A stretch of DNA of 27,435 bases from Cytidiella melzeri (taxonomy: Eukaryota; Basidiomycota; Agaricomycetes; Polyporales; Irpicaceae), in contig JABYQR010000489.1 of assembly GCA_022592445.1 (NCBI GenBank), forward strand, positions 1 to 27,435. Reading direction: 5' to 3'. Both the position numbers and the translations under genes were made by a program. The notes under the pieces were generated by a model, which did no database searches, was not told where the DNA came from, and worked only from the letters and a program-made list of their open reading frames with translations. This document shows positions 1 through 9,788 of the stretch, in pieces; position 1 is the first letter of the stretch; each line of letters opens with the position of its first letter.

Positions 1-139
1 CGCCGTCCCCTCTGCTGGTACCCCACCGCCAACCACAACCGCAAGTCCTGCACTGACTATGTCAGATGCCACAAGCCTGTTTGCAGTAGGGATCAACGCG
101 CTCGTCACGAAGAAGCCAAGAAAAGTCCGTTCTGACAAA
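1..139 (+). pseudogene. 3' part of an unknown host gene, upstream half (interrupted by gypsy-1)
   Basis: From base 2 a plus-strand frame is open for 46 codons up to the retrotransposon. It is rich in Ala, Pro, Thr and Ser, then has a hydrophobic stretch (LFAVGINALV) and a basic tail (TKKPRKVRSDK). If the insertion 140-17032 and one copy of the ACAAA duplication are removed, the frame continues without a shift at 17038 (next residues GKLRGPSKKK) to a stop at 17149-17151. The product is not recognised. The Lys/Arg-rich tail could be nuclear, but that is inference. The 5' end lies outside the window, and the gene could itself belong to an older transposon. Confidence 0.6.
135..139. repeat. Target-site duplication of gypsy-1, left copy (ACAAA)
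   Basis: ACAAA directly precedes the LTR start TGACACGG, and the same five bases follow the right LTR at 17033-17037. A 5-bp duplication is normal for Ty3/gypsy integrases. It shows that 140-17032 entered as one unit. Confidence 0.9.
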
Positions 140-825
140 TGACACGGAGACGGGGCTCGACGTGACAGACAGGGACACGATGTGAATATCAACGAGGAGG
201 TGGTGGCAGGCGTGTAGCACAGTGCTCTCACCAGCTATCAGACTTTATACAAGTATCTAGCCCAGTAAAGACCAAGAGGTCGAAATGGGGGGCTAGGAGC
301 GTACATGTAGCAGTATATAAAGACTTCAGGGACCTGCGCACAGACCATGTTGAGGGCAGGCTTTGCAAGAAGCCGTGTGAACGAAGAACAAAAAGAACTA
401 CCTAAAGGAGAACAATAGCTATTGTCCGCACCTTGCCAAGAACTCTACCCGTGAGAGAATCTATCTAAAAGGAGACCAACTAATTCATTCCCACACCTGT
501 GAGAACATCCTTCCATAAAGAGAACAATAAGGAAAGAACAAAAGGAGTCCATGTGGACATCATTTATGACGTCAAACCCTAGCTATGGGCTGAGCCATGT
601 GGTTGTAGCCATGTGGTCTTACTTAAGCTAAGTCACATGCCAGTGTGACGTAGTAGCAAGTAATGTGACCGTGTGGAGCGTCTAAGCCACGTGATACGGG
701 CGCTTAATAGACGTGCAAAGGAGTTTGTGCAGAGAAGGTTGCAACTGAGCTGCAGCCCGGAGTTTTACAGATAAAAACAAGAGGTAAATTGCGAAAATTA
801 AGGGCTAGTCAGGCCATCCATGACA
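140..825 (-). repeat. 3' LTR of gypsy-1 (686 bp)
   Basis: Starts TGACACGG and ends CCATGACA, keeping the TG...CA rule. It aligns end to end with 16342-17032, with about 16 substitutions and a 5-bp gap near 486 by hand count, and with the solo LTR at 6892-7648. On the minus strand the LTR begins TGTCATGG, directly after a purine-rich tract. A TATA-like run lies at about 314-322. Confidence 0.92.
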
Positions 826-840
826 TTACCCCCTCCTAAA
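826..840 (-). promoter_or_regulatory. Polypurine tract of gypsy-1
   Basis: On the minus strand the bases just before the 3' LTR read TTTAGGAGGGGGTAA, then TGTCATGG. This is where second (plus-strand cDNA) synthesis is primed in LTR elements. The neighbouring gypsy-2 has the same layout at 24043-24060. Confidence 0.75.
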
Positions 841-989
841 ATTGAGCATCCTTGCGAAGCATCACTGTGCTGTGGTAATAGAGGTCTTCTACCCGTCTAC
901 AGGGATTCAGCAGAATTGCCCCGATTGTCTAGTCAGAAGGATGCTAGGAAGTTTCTCCCCTTCTGGTGTCGTTGACTCGACGTTACCCG

Positions 990-2529
990 TCAGTGTGATG
1001 TTCTTGAGATATCCAGACCGATGTGTTTGCCTTCATCCCAGCTAAGATTGTATGTAGATGGATAGATTGTGCGAAGGAAAGCGGGGTCGGTCTGGGTATT
1101 GAATTCCCGAAAGTGCGAGCGGAGATCCGCAAAGAGTGAAGCTTTGATGACCCGGGGCGCTCCGGGGTTTGCTTTGTAGAAGTCGTCAATCGCTTCTTGA
1201 CTATTCTCGAGGTTTTCTACTAGTTCCCAGCTATTGTGTCCGTCTGAATACCCTTCCCATTTGACTGGGAATTGCAGTTTCTTCCATCGTCCGTGTAGTC
1301 TGCTATCTAGCACTTTCTCAACGACGTACTGCTCTTCTCCTTCTATGACAATAGGATCAGGAGGTGGAGGTACGTCTGTGCTGTTATCGTGCCAGGGACT
1401 TAGACGGTTGATATGGAAAACGGGGTGGACACGGAGATAGCTGGGTAGATCAAGTTTGTAATTGAGATCGCCAATGTGTTCAATGACCTTGTACGGGCCG
1501 AGTTGTCGAGGACCGAGTTTAGGGGTAGCCTGGTGAATCTGGACGTTCTTAGCGTTAAGCCAGACCATGTCCCCTACTTGGAAGACGCGTGGAGAGCGCT
1601 TCTCAGACTTGTAGAGTTGCTTCATCTTTTCTTTGCTTAGACGAAGAGCTGCTTCAGTCTCCTTGCGTACTCGAGCCATATTATCAAGGCGCTCATCGAG
1701 TGAAGGGATATTGCTTCGCTTGCCAACAGGTATAGTAAAGTCGGGGCAATAACTGTAGATGACTTCAAACGGTGTTTGGGAGTTACCCGCGTGTACTCGC
1801 AAGTTGAGTGCAAACTCAGCCGCCGGTAGATGATTGACCCATTCGTCTTGTCGTTGCTGACAGAATAGACGCAGATACTGTTTGATATCCTGGTTTTTGC
1901 GTTTGACTTTGCCATTTCCTTGCAGATGATAGGCGGTCGTAAAACCAGTCTCTATGCCTAGGCGGTGATAGAGCACACGCATGAAGCACGCTGCAAACTG
2001 GGGTCCTCGGTCAGAGAACACCTTTTTGGAATGCCGTGAAGTCGGAATACTTCTTTGTAGTGTAGATCGGCAATCCCCTCAGCGTTAACCTTAGTAGTAG
2101 TAGGGATGATGTGTGTTTGATTGGAGTAATGGTCGACGTAGACCGCGATCGAATTGAATCCCTTAGAGGGTGGCAGCTGAGTGATGAGATCTACTCCGAT
2201 GTGTTCCCAAGGTCTGGCCGGAGTTTCCTGAGGCTGTAGTACTGCTTTAGGGTGTGGAGCTGACTTGTAGCATTGACAGCGATCACAACCTAGTACATAA
2301 GTCTAGACAAAGGCCTTCATCTTCGGCCACCAATAGTGTCGTGAGACTAAGTCTACGGTGCCGTGTTTGCCTGGATGACCAGTGTGGGTGTGTCATGGCA
2401 AGATTTGACAATTTCGTGATGGAGCTCTTTGTTGTTAGGGATATAGAGTTTTCCCTTGTAGTAGATGAGTCCGTCACTCGCTTCCCATTCGAGTAAACCG
2501 CCGACAAATTTGCAAGGACCCTTCTTTTA
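990..2529 (-). pseudogene. gypsy-1 pol, 3' part: integrase plus chromodomain (broken)
   Basis: The minus-strand order is: linker with GLLEWE and LIYYKGKLYIP; the HHCC zinc region (HPGKHG ... WWPKMK ... CDRC); the integrase core (VDLITQLPPSKGF ... SDRGPQFAA); the GPY-like region (LGPYKVIEHIGDLNYKL, VHPVFHINRLSPW); and a chromodomain (YVVEKVLDSR ... VKWEGYSDGHNSWELVENL) with a ~60-residue tail. Breaks: a 1-nt loss near 2380, an in-frame TAG at 2303-2305, and a 1-nt loss in an A-run near 2024. The third catalytic acid is lost: the usual QTDGQTERVNQ reads QGNGKVKRKNQ, so Glu is Lys (codon at 1902-1904). The last open stretch, 990-2021, covers the end of the core, the GPY-like region and the chromodomain. 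Confidence 0.9.
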
Positions 2530-2562
2530 CTAGCGTTAGCAGGGCCGGCAAGTGGCAAGTAC

Positions 2563-2585
2563 AATTCCTGAAGACTTCAGGAATT
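2563..2585. repeat. Palindrome near the left end of the 9.2-kb segment
   Basis: An 11-base arm AATTCCTGAAG, one central base, and its exact reverse complement. The arm sequence ATTCCTGAAG also occurs, in minus reading, at the opposite end of the segment (11684-11693). The two ends therefore share a sub-terminal inverted word. Confidence 0.75.
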
Positions 2586-2639
2586 TCTCACAATATCATT
2601 GATATCAATAAATTGTAAATCTAACATAGGTATCTTAAG

Positions 2640-4905
2640 CATCACAACAGGTATAAATTGCTACTGTAATATCCAAACTGTGTTTTTCTGTGGCCAACAT
2701 GTTGCAGTTTACATCACTCATGTTTCTGTCATATTCAGTATGTCTACCTGTACTTATACCCTTGTGAAACCACAGATCTCTGTTATCACTTCCTATATGA
2801 GATGTATAGTGATTTTTCCATAGTAAATGATGGCATGCAGTTTGTAATCATATCCACTAACTTTCGTGACATGTTGGAACCTGACAACCAGCTCTTGCTC
2901 TTATTGTTGGGTGAGCACCTCGCCAGTGTGACTCACACTACGCGGAGTTTCCCGGACTATACAGTTGATTGGAAATTCCATCTAGAAGTACCTACATCAT
3001 GCATCTACAACTTGTCTTCTCTTCCAGTAAGTGATTACCTTGTCTTGTCCATGCCGAATCCTCACTCCAATAGCTTTATACACATTGCAATAAACAGTGG
3101 TGCATGATCAAATTTGTATATGTTCTCCATTATGCTGTGACAGTCACTGCATTTTCTTTAGAATTTGTTCTCAATAGAGCTGTCATCCATGCAGAAGTAG
3201 TTGGAGCATCACACATTTCTGCTTTATTTGCTTTATATCTCCATGCAGACTTTGTACACTGCCACATTAGAGAGTTGGAAAATAAGCTAGAAGATATATC
3301 TTCCTGACATAACATGCAGTCTATAATTTTGACAATATGGCTAACATCAGGTTTGAGTAGAATTCACGTGATTCTCTAACATTATTGCCTGTTGTACTGA
3401 TTGAGCACATACTTGGATCTTTCCAATGAAATCCAAGCTGTATATGGTCTTGAGCTTCATCTATATCCTCTGAGTCAGGATCTACACCTTCAAACATGTC
3501 ACAGAATATGTTTCAAAAATTCATTTGTTGTTGATGTCAATTTATGCCACTCCTCTGGTGTATACCTCATGACGCTCAATATATATAGTGGACAGACTAC
3601 CAAATGCACAGCTATATGCTTGACCATTCCATAAAAATCCTGTAGGACCATTGATTACAGGTATACAGTCATTGATATTTTTTCTGACATTTAGCTGGCC
3701 GGGTAGAAGTTTCTTGAGGTTCAGCTACTTCATGTCTACACTTATTATGAATATGAACACCTATTAGCTTACTCAGTTGACTGATCTGTACAGTACCCTG
3801 AGCAGGAATATATTGCCTGGCATCAACATTGAATCCCAATGGTTTTTTTCTTGATAGCTTCAGGTTCAGATGTATATTGGTTTGTTAGTTTTCTCTGTTT
3901 GTCAAGTACTTGCCAGTCTGCCTCTTGAAATGGATCCTCAATATCATATGTGCTGATTGAATCTCATTGTGACGGACTAGGCAGTGTTATAGGCACAATA
4001 GTCACTTCCTCTTGCATATCTATATAATGATATCAGATGGTTCCATGCTGTACTGCCTACATCCTTGGGTAATTTCTTTTCAAAATCTAATTTTGTAGTT
4101 TCATCTAGCAATTCTAACTCTTGAAACTCCTGTCCCAAACATCCAGACAATCCCCCAGTCATGGGTTTATCTCCAGTCATGTGTTCATCTGAGAAATAAT
4201 GAGCAATCTGAGAAATAATGAGCAATAAGAGTGTCCTGGTATGTTGAACCTCTTGACAAGCAAGTGTATATCTAGACTAGTGACTGCAAAAATTGTGCAT
4301 GTTGACAACATTGTACTTCCTCGGTTGACCCTGGAATGTTTAGTCTGTCATGCCAAAAATCACTATTACTGGCACTTGTACACAGTTTATTGTTCTTTGG
4401 ATGCCATCAGGATGCTTACACATAATGCTGCAATAGGTACCACATTAGTTTCCAATCCATCTAATTTGATTGGTATTGGCATTGAAGTAAGCTTTACAAA
4501 CAACACATCTAATGTGTTGTGATTGTGTCTATAGGTTGAGAGTTCCACTCAACTACAGCACCTTCTGGTCCTTTAGTTACACCACACTCTGTTCCTTTGT
4601 TCTTCTTAATCATAATAGGCATTTCTATACAAATGCCTGATTTGCCAGGATGGTCTTTGTTATTGCTTGGAGGCAATGACTGAACTACAGATTGATCATG
4701 TGGACAAAGGCTGTCAGTATTCAGTGATGGATCTGCTTTTGTTTTACATATCTTTTTAGAAAGCTTTGTCTCATCATTGTTGGAGCTATAACAATCTACA
4801 GAGTAAAAATGACTCAGATTTTGATGGGCCTCTTGCAAGAATTGTTCTGCTCCTCTGTCATTGACTTTATCTCTGTGAGCCACTCAAAAGTAAATCTGAA
4901 ACAAA
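2640..4905 (-). pseudogene. Decayed transposon-type gene with a USP-like cysteine-peptidase signature
   Basis: No long frame is open, but minus-strand pieces read as protein. Near 3600-3660 is PVINGPTGFLWNGQAYSCAF, which resembles the Cys-box region of ubiquitin-specific-protease-like domains in basidiomycete transposon proteins. Downstream come CSDCHSIMENIYKFDHAPLF (about 3090-3150), YKLHAIIYYG (about 2815-2845) and WFHKGISTGR (about 2740-2775), in the order expected for the zinc finger, His-box and end of such a domain. Upstream are AQGTVQISQLSKLIGVHIHN (about 3745-3800) and a 124-codon open stretch at 4509-4883. A likely splice acceptor (TTTCAG) sits near 4897. Many stops and shifts show it is dead. 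The peptidase reading rests on remembered family pattern and is tentative. Confidence 0.4.
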
Positions 4906-4975
4906 ACACATGGAACAACAAGTTCAGAAAAAAAAACTCACTGATTGTTTCAGAGTATACCTAGCCACATGAAAC

Positions 4976-5197
4976 TAGGGGTCAAATGTGCGCCTAGCTC
5001 TGGACAGTAGAAATTGTCCGGGTGAGGTTTGAAGACGCAACTGAAACATGTTGCACATGGGAGGGCAGGTACAGGAATGACTGGTAGTTGATCAGTTGCG
5101 TAAGTGATAGGCACTGGGGAATTGGCGATGGTGTACTCACCAGATTGGATTTAGACCAGCAAGTTGATGATGATACTGGGTCTATGCACACTAACAA
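4976..5197 (-). other. Possible degraded exons, unassigned
   Basis: Minus-strand donors of good form (GTGAGT near 5137 and near 4941) and a short open stretch at 4994-5197 suggest exon remains between the USP-like relic and the 158-codon ORF to its right. No family is recognised. They could belong to either neighbour. Confidence 0.25.
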
Positions 5198-5273
5198 CTA
5201 CATCATATGGCCAGTACAGGGAAAGCATTTGAAAAGCATATAACATAGCTCACCTTATGGTTCAAGTATGACG

Positions 5274-5750
5274 TCACCACCAACCTAGTAGCCGTACCTC
5301 AAATAAGCAATCCACCAATGTCAACCGTGCTGACACCCACCTATCGACCTCCTCCCCAGCATCGGTTTTAAGGCGGTATGCCAGAGCATACTGTATAGAA
5401 TCTAACATGCTCCATTGGCGTCGACGATATGTTGTGGTCAACTGATTCAATTTTGCTTGGAGGTCCGAGTTGGGTAGCAGCGGGAACACAATGTCTATAT
5501 TTTTTAGAGAGAAGGAGTCATGGCAAGTAGGGCCCACAGTCAGACGTACCTGCTGTGTGAATGGCCGCGTCGAGACGAGCTTGTGGATGACATTCCTCTC
5601 TGAAGGCGGCAAGGCAAAAGTCCATGTAGTGTATAAAACCCTTTTGGGAGTTGGGACAGGTATTTGCGGGGGTGACTGTAGCTTTCCAAGGTGCACTGAA
5701 TCTTGGTGGAGCGTGCCGAACTCAGATGTGTGTCCCTGTAGGTCCACCAT
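5274..5750 (-). CDS. Hypothetical protein fragment, 158 codons
   Basis: Minus-strand ATG at 5750 and stop at 5274. The protein has a proline-rich start (SPPQIPVPTPKRVLY), a mixed alpha/beta-looking middle (VRLTVGP, IDIVFPLLPNSDLQAKL) and a basic patch (TTYRRRQWSMLDSIQYALAY). It has no signal peptide or membrane segment. Codon use looks genuine, unlike the AT-rich stretch to its left. A GT donor near the end (GAG|GTACGG) could extend it into a further exon. The family is not recognised. It lies inside the 9.2-kb segment and may be another captured fragment. Confidence 0.4.
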   Translation of the reverse strand: MVDLQGHTSEFGTLHQDSVHLGKLQSPPQIPVPTPKRVLYTTWTFALPPSERNVIHKLVSTRPFTQQVRLTVGPTCHDSFSLKNIDIVFPLLPNSDLQAKLNQLTTTYRRRQWSMLDSIQYALAYRLKTDAGEEVDRWVSARLTLVDCLFEVRLLGWW

Positions 5751-6627
5751 CAAACCATCAATTCTCTTTTACAACCTACCATGACTCTGCTATAGGACTT
5801 GTCCCGCGCGATTTTGCCTCTCTCCCGTCGTTCTCCTCCTTGTATCTATATCCAACTCTATATGCTGTTGTTGCGCTGCCAACACCTCTCAGCCTCAGTC
5901 AAAACAGCGTATTACCCCCGAGCCGGATTGTCGCCTGGCACAATGTCTAATAAGCAGACGACATCCAGGTTCTCGAGCCCATCGCGGCTTACAGGGAGTG
6001 GAGGCAAAAAGCATACAAGGAAAAGAAGTCTGTTGGGTTCGTGGCGACAATGGGTGCTCTACACGGTTCACTCGGTACAAAGAGCTTGATACGTAGTACT
6101 GTAAACTCATCTAACTTTTCTTTTGCAAAAGTTTGTAGATTGCTAGAGAGCAACGACCTCACTGCTGTCTTCATCTTTGTCAACCCCGCCCAATTCACCC
6201 CAAACAAAGACCTCTCAACCAACCCCTGCACACTCCCGCACAACCTCGCCATCCTATGTTCCCTCTCCGTCCCCGCACTTGCACCTCTTTGCCAGTCTGG
6301 CCTTGCCAGCACCCGCATTCCCAGTGCTGTCTTCCTCCCCTCTGTCCGCGACATGTACCCCTCCGGTATCTTGCAAGACGTCTCCGCCCAACAGGGCACC
6401 TTTGTCGAAGTCAAAGGGTTCAGTCACCAGATGGAGGACACCATCGGTCCGACGTTCTTCAGAGGCATCGCGACAATCATCACAAAACTATTCAACACCA
6501 TCGAGCCCACCCGCACATACTTTGGATTGAAAGACATCCAACAAGCTCTACTCCTGCGCAGTCTCACCCGCGACCTGCTCATGTTGCATCCGACACCTGG
6601 TAACTTGTTCATCGCACCCACAACTCG

Positions 6628-6686
6628 GTACGTGCCCTTTCTGCCTTTTTGGTTTTCTTCCAACAACCTATTCTAAACAAATCCAG
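6628..6686 (+). other. Intron in the panC relic
   Basis: Donor G|GTACGT and acceptor ATCCAG|TGAC. Removing 59 bp joins the PTTR and DPVTNLALSCRN stretches in frame, as expected for the enzyme. Confidence 0.8.
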
Positions 6687-6891
6687 TGACCCGGTAACAA
6701 ACCTGGCGCTATCCTGCCGAAATGCGTACCTCACCCCCGCACGAACGCACCCACACCGCGCCCACACTGTATGCTGCACTCCAAATCGCCCGCGCCGCCT
6801 GGTTGTTCGGCTCCTGACACACCAAACATGAGTGCGTGTCCCTCGCACTGGAGTTGGTGGAGAAGCAAAAGGAGAAGGGGGAGGAGATTAC

Positions 6892-7648
6892 TGACACGGA
6901 GATGGGGCTCGATGTGACAAACAGGGACACAAAGTGGAAAACGACGAGGAGGTGGTGGCAGGCGTGAAGCACAATGCATTCACCAGCTATCAAACTTATT
7001 CAGAAAGCTAGCCCAGTAAAGACCAAGTTAGAATTGATACTACCCGCTATGTATTACAAGAGGGGGTTTGCTTACCTAGCCCAGTAAAGACCAAGAGATT
7101 GAGATGGGGGCTAGGAGCGTACATGCAGCTGCTTATATAGACTTCAGGGAACTGCGCACAGACCATGTTAAGGGTAGGCTTTGCAAGAAGCGGTGTGAAC
7201 AAAGAACAAAAGAAGTACCTAAAGGAGAACAATAGCTATTGTCTAGACCTTGCCAAGAACTCTACTTGTGAGAGAATCTATCTAAAAGGAGACCAACTAT
7301 TGTATTCCATTCCCACACCTGTGAGAACATCCTTCCATAAAGAGAACAATAGGGAAAGAACAATAAGGAGCCCATGTGGACGGTATCTATGATGTCAAAC
7401 CCTAGCTATGGGCTGAGCCATGTGTCTGTAGCCATGTGGTCTTACTTAAGCTAAGTCACATGCCAGTGTGACGTAGTAGCAAGTAATGTGACCATGTGGA
7501 GCATCTAAGCCACGTGATACGGGCACTTAATAGACGTGCAAAGGAGTTTATGTAGGAAAGGTTGTAACTGGGTTACAGCCCGTAGTTTTACAGATAAAAA
7601 CAAGAGGTAAATTGTGAAAATTAAGGGCTAGTCAGGCCATCCATGACA
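6892..7648 (-). repeat. Solo LTR of the gypsy-1 family inside the panC relic
   Basis: Starts TGACACGG and ends CCATGACA, and aligns with both gypsy-1 LTRs, but is clearly more diverged. It is flanked by ATTAC (6887-6891) and ATTAT (7649-7653), a 5-bp target duplication with one later change. It is 757 bp long because of an extra 68 bp (7028-7095), in which the 20-mer beginning CTAGCCCAG and ending ACCAAG is repeated around a 48-bp spacer. No internal element sequence remains, so it arose by LTR-LTR recombination. It has the same orientation as the two gypsy-1 LTRs. Confidence 0.92.
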
Positions 7649-7870
7649 ATTATGTTCGATTACCTAGAGATGAACAACCCGGAGACATTTGACGTGCTTG
7701 AGGACGGTCTGGATCGCGCGCATTGGGAGCAGGAGGAGGGCAAAGGGAAGAAGCCTGGAAGACCAGTGATCTTGAGCGGGGCGATGTGGGTGGGGAAGAC
7801 GAGGACGAGATTAATCGATAATTTGGGGCTGGGGGATGCTACGTCTTTGGGTATTTTGGCCAGTACGTAG

Positions 7871-8176
7871 GACCTAGCTACGGTCCATGATACCCACTAT
7901 GCATCAAATGGAAAACGGATTCATGCCAAGGTTCAGTTCACATGCGGTTTTTCTCATCTTCGCCATCATACGCTCAGAGTGGACACTCATTGATGGAACC
8001 GCAACTCGACTGTTGATTATAAACCTGGAAACTAAGACCTCTAGGATACAAAGACGGAGATGATATGCTACGAGTACAAAAAAGCAAATTGTGTGAGATG
8101 CCAGTCTAGATGCAAACGGGAAGAGAGAAAAACCATGATGATGCAAAGTACAACTCCTTATATCAAGGGAGGGCCC
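7871..8176. other. Spacer between the panC and HMG-CoA synthase relics
   Basis: About 300 bp with no convincing coding frame, RNA gene or repeat. The two relics face each other tail to tail across it. Confidence 0.5.
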
Positions 8177-9392
8177 TTACACCGTCGTCGTCGTCTCCTT
8201 CGGCTTGCGCAAGTATTGTCTCCTATACTTCCCATCCACATGCCCGAGATAGTACCCACCCGGGCAAATATTCTCCACCGACTCCTTCGGAGTCCACGTC
8301 TTCGACAGATGATGGTGCTCCCTCAACTTCAAGTTGAGCACGTCGACATATTCCTGGCATGGAACGACCTTCATCTTCCCCAACCTCTCCACTAAATCAA
8401 GCTCGCGCCTGATCCGAGACGTGTCGCCCTTGACTTTAATGGTGAAGAAGCTAGAGGCGAGGCCACTGCCATACGCGAACATGCTGATGCATTTCCCGAG
8501 GAACTCCGCAGGTTCGACGCTCGACACGAGCGAGGCGAGTCTGCCGTAGAGCGATGCGGTGTACATGTTCCCGCACCGTCTCGAGCACTTCATCCTGAGC
8601 TCGACGTGCGAATCGAATTGAGGCTTGGCGAGGCCAATGAACGTCTTTTTAAGGGACTTGTCGAGCATGGAATCTCTATAATCTTGGGAAAGGACGGCCG
8701 AGGGGTTGGAGACGGAGGCGTATTTGGGGTGAGTGGGTTTTGAGATAAAGTCGTTCCAGACGAGACGGCCATGCGCCTTTTGCACCATTTTGCCGTAGGG
8801 GCCGTGGAACGGGGTAGTCGATGTCGTCGAGGGAAAAGACGGGAGCGTCGCTGCCGGCTTTCTTTGCCCTGAGCGCATGCTTCTTCTTGTAATTGGTGTA
8901 GGCGGCGTCAACGGCGGAGGTGTAGGAGGTTATGGAGAGCGGGCCGTCGACTTCTGGGTACTCAGAGTCAAGCTTGGGCTTGTAGAAACCGTAGGCGTAG
9001 ACCATATGTGTTCCGTGTACGGCTGATGTTTATTTCTGAGGTTAATCAAGGTGTGTGCAAAAGGAAGAGAAACTTACGTTCGAGAACGAGAGGTGCAATT
9101 GGGCCGATGAGCATCGCGCAGGCACCAGCACCACCAGACGGCCTCCCTGAGCCCTCAGCGTAGATGGCAATGTTACCGCAGACGACGAGCACGTTACGGC
9201 CATCCCAGGAGGAGGATTCGACCCAATTGACGGCGTTGAAAAGGGCGGCAGTGGAGCCGTAGCAGGCGTACGTCGAGTCAACACCCTCGATGTCAGTGTT
9301 GCCGTGCGAGGCAAAGAGATCCATGAGGAAGGTCTTGGAAGCCTTTAAGAGGTCAACGTTCAACGGCAGTCTCGGTGCCTACGTCGAAGCTT
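8177..9392 (-). pseudogene. Hydroxymethylglutaryl-CoA synthase (ERG13-like) relic, 5'-truncated
   Basis: The enzyme makes HMG-CoA from acetyl-CoA and acetoacetyl-CoA in the mevalonate pathway. In minus order: FDVGTET (catalytic Glu region), [31 protein letters not shown] (catalytic Cys), [31 protein letters not shown] 55-bp intron (9023-9077) joins LVLE to PVHGTHMVYAYGFYKPKL. Then come SLDDIDY, FHGPYGKMVQKAHGRL (catalytic His), MKCSRRCGNMYTASLYGRLA, SMFAYGSGLASSFF, and a C-terminus through YYLGHVDGKYRRQY to the stop at 8177. About the first 80-90 residues of the family are missing. There is a 1-nt insertion near 9357 and a 2-nt loss near 8815. Hence it is a pseudogene, although all three catalytic residues are still encoded in separate frames. 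Confidence 0.88.
9023..9077 (-). other. Intron in the HMG-CoA synthase relic
   Basis: Minus-strand donor GAAC|GTAAGT and acceptor CATCAG|CCGT. Removing 55 bp restores LVLEPVHGTH, the usual family sequence. The retained intron again points to DNA-level copying. Confidence 0.85.
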
Positions 9393-9734
9393 CCTTGTTG
9401 GAACACCGCGATTTTGTGGTACCTTTGTAAACCGTTCCGTCTGAAGTCCATTCCCAAACGTCAATCTGGTTCGAAGCAAACAAGAGATCATCGACATCCA
9501 AATGCTCGCTCACCACGTGGCCGGTCCAATTCGCTTCGACACACCAGTCTCCGTCTTCTAGCCCGAAATCAAAAGATGCAGGCTCGTCCGAAAGCTCTGA
9601 AGCCAGAGACTGCAGAGTCAACGTACAATGAGATGGTCCCCACTGTAAAAGTCTGTCCAGACGGCGCGATAAGTGTCCTCTATGATTGCTTTTGCTTCAT
9701 CGCTCAGGCCTGCCAGTGGGGAGCCACGCTCCAT
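9379..9734 (-). pseudogene. Unrecognised gene fragment
   Basis: From a minus-strand ATG at 9734 the frame reads MERGSPLAGLSDEAKAIIED, then TYRAVWTDFYSGDHLIV. A 1-nt loss near 9622 moves it into TLQSLASELSDEPASFDFGL and EDGDWCVEANWTGHVVSEHL, then DVDDLLFASNQIDVWEW, ending at a stop near 9379. It is acidic, with evenly spaced Trp residues, and looks like real protein, but the family is not recognised. It overlaps the start of the HMG-CoA synthase relic and runs on from the end of the BRCT relic (TGSSDEESPPITRTS lies in the same frame before its ATG). It may thus be part of a chimeric transcript or of a separate gene. Confidence 0.45.
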
Positions 9735-9788
9735 GCTTGTCCTAGTAATAGGTGGTGACTCCTCGTCAGAGCTGCCAGTTCAACGTGG

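Larger units (their letters stand above)
5957..7870 (+). pseudogene. panC: Pantothenate synthetase (panC/PAN6) relic, interrupted by a solo LTR
   Basis: The enzyme joins pantoate and beta-alanine, using ATP, to make pantothenate. Reading plus: IAAYREWRQKAYKEKKSVGF (5975 on), VATMGALH, IFVNPAQFTPNKDLSTNP, VFLPSVRDMYPSGILQDVS, PTFFRGIATIITKLFN and FGLKDIQQALLLRSL. Then comes an intron of 59 bp (6628-6686, GTACGT...CCAG, branch-like CTAAAC), then LALSCRNAYLTP. After the LTR (6892-7648) the C-terminus resumes: FDYLEMNNPETFDVLE and RPVILSGAMWVGKTR. It is dead: the ATP-binding HxGH motif after MGALH is gone, a shift lies near 6740, a TGA at 6815-6817, and no in-frame ATG is evident at the start. 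Retention of the intron means it was copied as DNA, not from mRNA. Confidence 0.85.

Noticed and set aside
842..1045. Short plus-strand frames in 842-1440 and 2254-3634
   Set aside because: They lie antisense to the integrase/chromodomain and to the peptidase-like relic, and show no protein character.
6041..6676. Working panC gene
   Set aside because: The HxGH motif is missing, with a shift, a stop and an LTR inside.
8177..9363. Working HMG-CoA synthase gene
   Set aside because: No N-terminus and two frame breaks, with an unrelated piece directly upstream.
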